64,000 nt of DNA from Williamsia sp. (GTDB lineage Bacteria > Bacteroidota > Bacteroidia > Chitinophagales > Chitinophagaceae), in the NCBI GenBank assembly GCA_015069695.1, contig JADCRZ010000023.1, forward strand, positions 40,643 to 104,642, given 5' to 3'. Under the pieces are notes generated by a model. The model searched no databases. It was not told the DNA's origin and worked only from the letters and a program-made list of their open reading frames with translations. Below are positions 61,230 through 64,000 of the stretch, in pieces (positions within the stretch are counted from its first letter, which is position 1; the number at the start of each line of letters is the position of its first letter). Made by a program: the position numbers and the translations under genes.

Positions 61230-62606
61230 CTACAAGCCATACTTATCAACCAGGTAAATCAAAGCCGTTATGTTTACCGCACCCAGTTCCAGTTCCCGCT
61301 TGTTGACATTTTCAAACACATCGTTTCGCGCATGGTGAACATCAAAATACCGCTGGGTATCCGGACTTAACCCGGCCAGTGGCGTTTGCAGCGTTCTGCC
61401 CAGCGGTCCGATGTCTGTTCCGCCACCGCCGGCGCTGAACTCATAAACGCCGTAAGGGATCAGCAAGGGGAGCCAGCCACGCATCTTTTGCAATTTGTCC
61501 GGCGCAATGGTAACACCGAAGCCCCGGGGTGTAAAACCACCGTCATCGCTTTCCAGCGCAAACAAGTGCTTCTCCGCCTTCTGCTTTGCTTCTTCTGCAT
61601 ATTTCATGCCGCCACGGGCACCATTTTCTTCGTTGGCAAACAATACCACGCGGATGGTGTGCCGGGGTTTGTACCCCAGCTGCTTCAGCACGCGCAGCAC
61701 TTCAATGGAATGAACACAACCTGCGCCATCATCATGTGCACCTTCGGCGGGATCCCAGGAATCGAGATGGCCGCCGACCGTAATAATTTCATCGGGCTTC
61801 TCTGTTCCCCTCCACTCCCCGATCACATTGTGTGCAATGGTATCAGGCAGGAAATGTCCGCCCGTTTTCAGATAACCCGTTATGGTTTTGTTGCCTTGCA
61901 AAAGCTGGCTTAGCTTGTCTGCATCACGCAGGCCCATGGCTGCACAGGGAATTTTCGGGTAGGCGCTGTCGTAACTGGTTGAACCGGTGTGCGGGTTGTT
62001 GTCAGTTGATTCAGACATAGAACGGATCATAACAGCCACCGCCCCGTATTTTGCTGCACGGCTCGGCCCCGAACGCCGGTACAAACCCGACTCACCATAA
62101 GCACGCATGGTAACCACATAACGGGGATTGAAAGGGTAATTGTAAAAAACAATTTTTCCTTTTACTTCGTCCTTTCTCTTTTCCAGCTCATCGAAATTGT
62201 TGATCAGGATCACGGGCGCTTTTACGCCTTGCTTTCCGGTTCCCAGCGAGTTGCCCAGGGCAAGCACATCAAGGTTGGCTGTTACGGATTTTCCTTTTTC
62301 ATCTGTGTATTGTATCCAGGCAACATCTTTGCCGCCCCGCTCCCAGTGCGGCACGGTGCATTCCTGCAGGTATACCCTGTCGGCACCGGCCTGTTGCAGC
62401 GTATTCATTCCCCAGCTTTCGGCCTTGGCAGTCTGGGGCGAGCCAGCCAGGCGGCCACCAACAGTTTTACAAAGCACGCGCAGGTTCTCATATGCTTTGC
62501 CGCTCACCAGGATCTCATCGGCTATAGAGCGGATAAACAGCGAATCTTCCTGCTGCGCCATCACATGTGTACTCAACAAAAGAAAAGAGAGAAGCAGTTT
62601 AGTCAT
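61230..62606 (-). CDS. M28-family zinc aminopeptidase/carboxypeptidase
   Basis: 458 residues from the ATG at 62606 (MTKLLLSFLLLSTHVMAQ, signal peptide); the open frame extends 21 codons further but begins outside the signal. The catalytic M28 domain has the zinc motifs TVGGHLDSWDPAEGAHDDGAGC (His and bridging Asp), FANEENGARGG (catalytic and ligand Glu), ALESDDGGFTPRG and HHARNDVFENVNK (His ligand). A PA-type insert lies in between (about 120-250). It is probably a periplasmic or surface aminopeptidase. It diverges from bshA. Confidence 0.94.
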   Translation of the reverse strand: MTKLLLSFLLLSTHVMAQQEDSLFIRSIADEILVSGKAYENLRVLCKTVGGRLAGSPQTAKAESWGMNTLQQAGADRVYLQECTVPHWERGGKDVAWIQYTDEKGKSVTANLDVLALGNSLGTGKQGVKAPVILINNFDELEKRKDEVKGKIVFYNYPFNPRYVVTMRAYGESGLYRRSGPSRAAKYGAVAVMIRSMSESTDNNPHTGSTSYDSAYPKIPCAAMGLRDADKLSQLLQGNKTITGYLKTGGHFLPDTIAHNVIGEWRGTEKPDEIITVGGHLDSWDPAEGAHDDGAGCVHSIEVLRVLKQLGYKPRHTIRVVLFANEENGARGGMKYAEEAKQKAEKHLFALESDDGGFTPRGFGVTIAPDKLQKMRGWLPLLIPYGVYEFSAGGGGTDIGPLGRTLQTPLAGLSPDTQRYFDVHHARNDVFENVNKRELELGAVNITALIYLVDKYGL

Positions 62607-62703
62607 GAAGAATTTTTTTAAAGATAGCCAAACATTCCCATCCGGTCTGTGGTTAACACAGAAAGGCAACAGTGATAACAGATAACAGTATCATCGCAGG
62701 CGC

Positions 62704-62711
62704 TATTTTTG
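62704..62711 (+). promoter_or_regulatory. Bacteroidetes-type -7 element for bshA
   Basis: TATTTTTG, a perfect TAnnTTTG, 48 nt before the bshA ATG at 62760. The leader would be about 45 nt. Confidence 0.6.
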
Positions 62712-62759
62712 CACGGTGGCAGCGTGGCAGGGTTTGCATCATTGTTTAAAAATCAGCTT

Positions 62760-63878
62760 ATGAGAATCGGAATTGTTTGTTATCCTACATTCGGCGGCAG
62801 TGGTGTGCTGGCAACAGAACTGGGAAAGGCCCTGGCCGACAAAGATCACCAGGTGCATTTTATCACTTACCAGCAGCCGGTCAGACTCAATGTTTTTAAT
62901 GCCAATATCTTTTACCATGAAGTACGCGTGCCTACCTATCCGCTTTTTGATTACCCCCCCTACGAAACAGCCCTGGCCAGCACAATGGTGGATGTAGTGG
63001 CGAACAACGGACTTGATCTGCTGCATGTGCACTACGCCATTCCGCATGCTTCTGCAGCTTATATGGCAAAGAAAATTTTAGAAAAGCAAGGCAAGCGGAT
63101 CCCGGTCATTACAACTCTTCACGGAACAGATATTACGCTGGTCGGAAAAGACAAGACCTATGCACCGGTGGTGACATTTTCCATCAATGAAAGCGATGCC
63201 ATTACAGCTGTGTCCGGCAATCTGAAAGATGAAACCTATCGTTTTTTTGCCATAGAAAAGGAGATTGAAGTGATCCACAACTTTGTGGATGTATCCCGCT
63301 TTCAGAAAAAGCCGATCGATGCATTCAGAAAAGTAATTGCCCCCGAAGGCGAATGTATCCTGCTGCATGCTTCCAATTTCAGGAGTGTAAAAAGAGTACA
63401 GGATGCCGTGCGCATCTTTGCCGCTATCAACAAACAAATTCCCAGTAAAATGCTTTTTGTAGGCGACGGACCCGAGCGGCCCGGAGCAGAAAGCCTGTGC
63501 AGGGAACTGGGTATCTGCAACGACCTGCGTTTTGTTGGCAAGCAGGAACAGATGGAAGAGATCATGGCCATCTCCGATTTATTTGTTCTGCCATCTGCCT
63601 ATGAAAGTTTCGGCCTGGCAGCCCTCGAGGCCATGGCAGCCAGCATACCCGTGATCAGCACCAACGCAGGCGGTCTGCCTGAAGTAAACATACAAGGTAT
63701 AACAGGCTATTTAAGCGATGTAGGCGACATCGCCGGCATGACAGCCAATGCCCTCAGCATCCTCACCGATCCGGACAAACTCAAACAGTTCAAAGAAAAC
63801 GCCCTCCACCAAGCCCAGCAGTTCGACATCCACAACATTGTTCCAAAATATGAGGAATTGTATAACAGGTTTCTGTAG
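62760..63878 (+). CDS. bshA: N-acetyl-alpha-D-glucosaminyl L-malate synthase BshA
   Basis: 372 residues from the ATG at 62760; the upstream TTG in frame lies inside the promoter element and is rejected. This GT4 glycosyltransferase makes GlcNAc-malate, the first step of bacillithiol. The N-terminal domain begins MRIGIVCYPTFGGSGVLATELGKALA and carries HVHYAIPHASAAYMA and TTLHGTDITLVG. The C-terminal domain carries SNFRSVKRVQDAVRIFA, FVGDGPER and the EX7E-type LPSAYESFGLAALEAMA. Other bsh genes are not in the window. Two structured repeats begin 7 nt after its stop codon. Confidence 0.93.
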   Translation: MRIGIVCYPTFGGSGVLATELGKALADKDHQVHFITYQQPVRLNVFNANIFYHEVRVPTYPLFDYPPYETALASTMVDVVANNGLDLLHVHYAIPHASAAYMAKKILEKQGKRIPVITTLHGTDITLVGKDKTYAPVVTFSINESDAITAVSGNLKDETYRFFAIEKEIEVIHNFVDVSRFQKKPIDAFRKVIAPEGECILLHASNFRSVKRVQDAVRIFAAINKQIPSKMLFVGDGPERPGAESLCRELGICNDLRFVGKQEQMEEIMAISDLFVLPSAYESFGLAALEAMAASIPVISTNAGGLPEVNIQGITGYLSDVGDIAGMTANALSILTDPDKLKQFKENALHQAQQFDIHNIVPKYEELYNRFL

Positions 63879-63885
63879 ACTCTGT

Positions 63886-63935
63886 GTTCTTTTTGCCTTG
63901 ACGCAAAAAGAACCAAAAAAGTCAAGGCTGTTTGA
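63886..63935. repeat. Pseudoknot-forming repeat, copy 1
   Basis: Stem 1 GTTCTTTTTGC/GCAAAAAGAAC (63886-63896 and 63903-63913) has the loop CTTGAC (63897-63902). The loop can pair with GTCAAG at 63921-63926 after the linker CAAAAAA. The tail GGCTGTTTGA follows. The order of segments is that of an H-type pseudoknot on either strand. Confidence 0.75.
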
Positions 63936-63949
63936 AACATGGACTCCGT

Positions 63950-64000
63950 CTACTTTTTTTCTTGATAAAAAAAAGTAGCAAAAAAATCAAGGCTGTTTGA
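63950..64000. repeat. Pseudoknot-forming repeat, copy 2
   Basis: Stem 1 CTACTTTTTTT/AAAAAAAGTAG (63950-63960 and 63968-63978) has the loop CTTGAT, which pairs with ATCAAG at 63986-63991 after the same linker CAAAAAA (63979-63985). It has the same tail GGCTGTTTGA, ending at the window edge. Bases differ from copy 1 in both stems, but pairing is kept. Confidence 0.7.

Noticed and set aside
1..64000. Search for CRISPR arrays, transposases, integrases or phage genes
   Set aside because: No regularly spaced direct repeats and no such protein motifs were seen.

Overview
The window looks like a chromosomal segment of a Bacteroidetes bacterium, most likely a member of Chitinophagaceae or a close relative. 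Evidence: a SusC/SusD pair with a DUF3823 lipoprotein, type IX secretion (T9SS) C-terminal signals, a PorP/SprF-type protein, bacillithiol-type BshA, a short RpoD of the Bacteroidetes kind, a hybrid-two-component-type propeller sensor, and repeated matches to the Bacteroidetes -7 promoter element TAnnTTTG, with little Shine-Dalgarno sequence. About 50 protein genes were identified. No tRNA, rRNA, CRISPR array, transposase or phage gene was seen.

Layout. 1-5.4 kb is housekeeping: the end of an RluA-type pseudouridine synthase, a 1-Cys peroxiredoxin, rimM, rpsP, ffh, rpoD and a START-like protein. 5.5-11.4 kb holds an unrecognised gene, an LptF/LptG permease, a Tat-type superoxide dismutase, a CDF metal transporter, an M20 dipeptidase and an S4 RNA-binding protein. 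11.4-23.4 kb holds two large paralogous secreted beta-helix proteins with T9SS tails. Between them lie a small unknown gene, a receiver-cNMP-HTH regulator, a PAS histidine kinase and trmD. 23.4-33.6 kb holds a DUF5723 protein, a GH31 glycosidase, adenine deaminase, a surface protein with three copies of a W/Y-rich repeat, and an old-yellow-enzyme-type oxidoreductase.

33.6-45.7 kb is a polysaccharide-utilisation-type locus. GH2 glycosidase, DUF3823 lipoprotein, SusD and SusC lie on the minus strand. A propeller sensor kinase and an AraC-type response regulator diverge on the plus strand; together they are a hybrid two-component protein split into two genes. 45.8-50.7 kb is a two-gene operon of an FG-GAP/ASPIC protein and a vanadium-haloperoxidase-type enzyme. 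50.7-54.6 kb holds a free-methionine-sulfoxide-reductase-type GAF protein, then LiaF-like, DUF4288, LytS-like kinase and LytTR regulator genes, probably an envelope-stress module. 54.6-63.9 kb holds anmK, upp, porP/sprF, a 3-methyladenine glycosylase, EI24, an RsmI-like methylase, a beta-barrel protein, a small membrane protein, an M28 peptidase and bshA.

Non-coding structure is the most unusual part. Two tandem units at the right edge (63886-64000) have the order of an H-type pseudoknot, with compensating changes between the copies. A 59-bp inverted repeat with two mismatches fills the gap at 45664-45857 and supplies the last codons of the haloperoxidase gene; short related fragments sit at three other gene ends. 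A terminator-like hairpin lies 8 nt before rimM, and the trmD promoter element lies so close to the ATG that its mRNA is predicted to be leaderless. All functions below are read from sequence; no database search was run.
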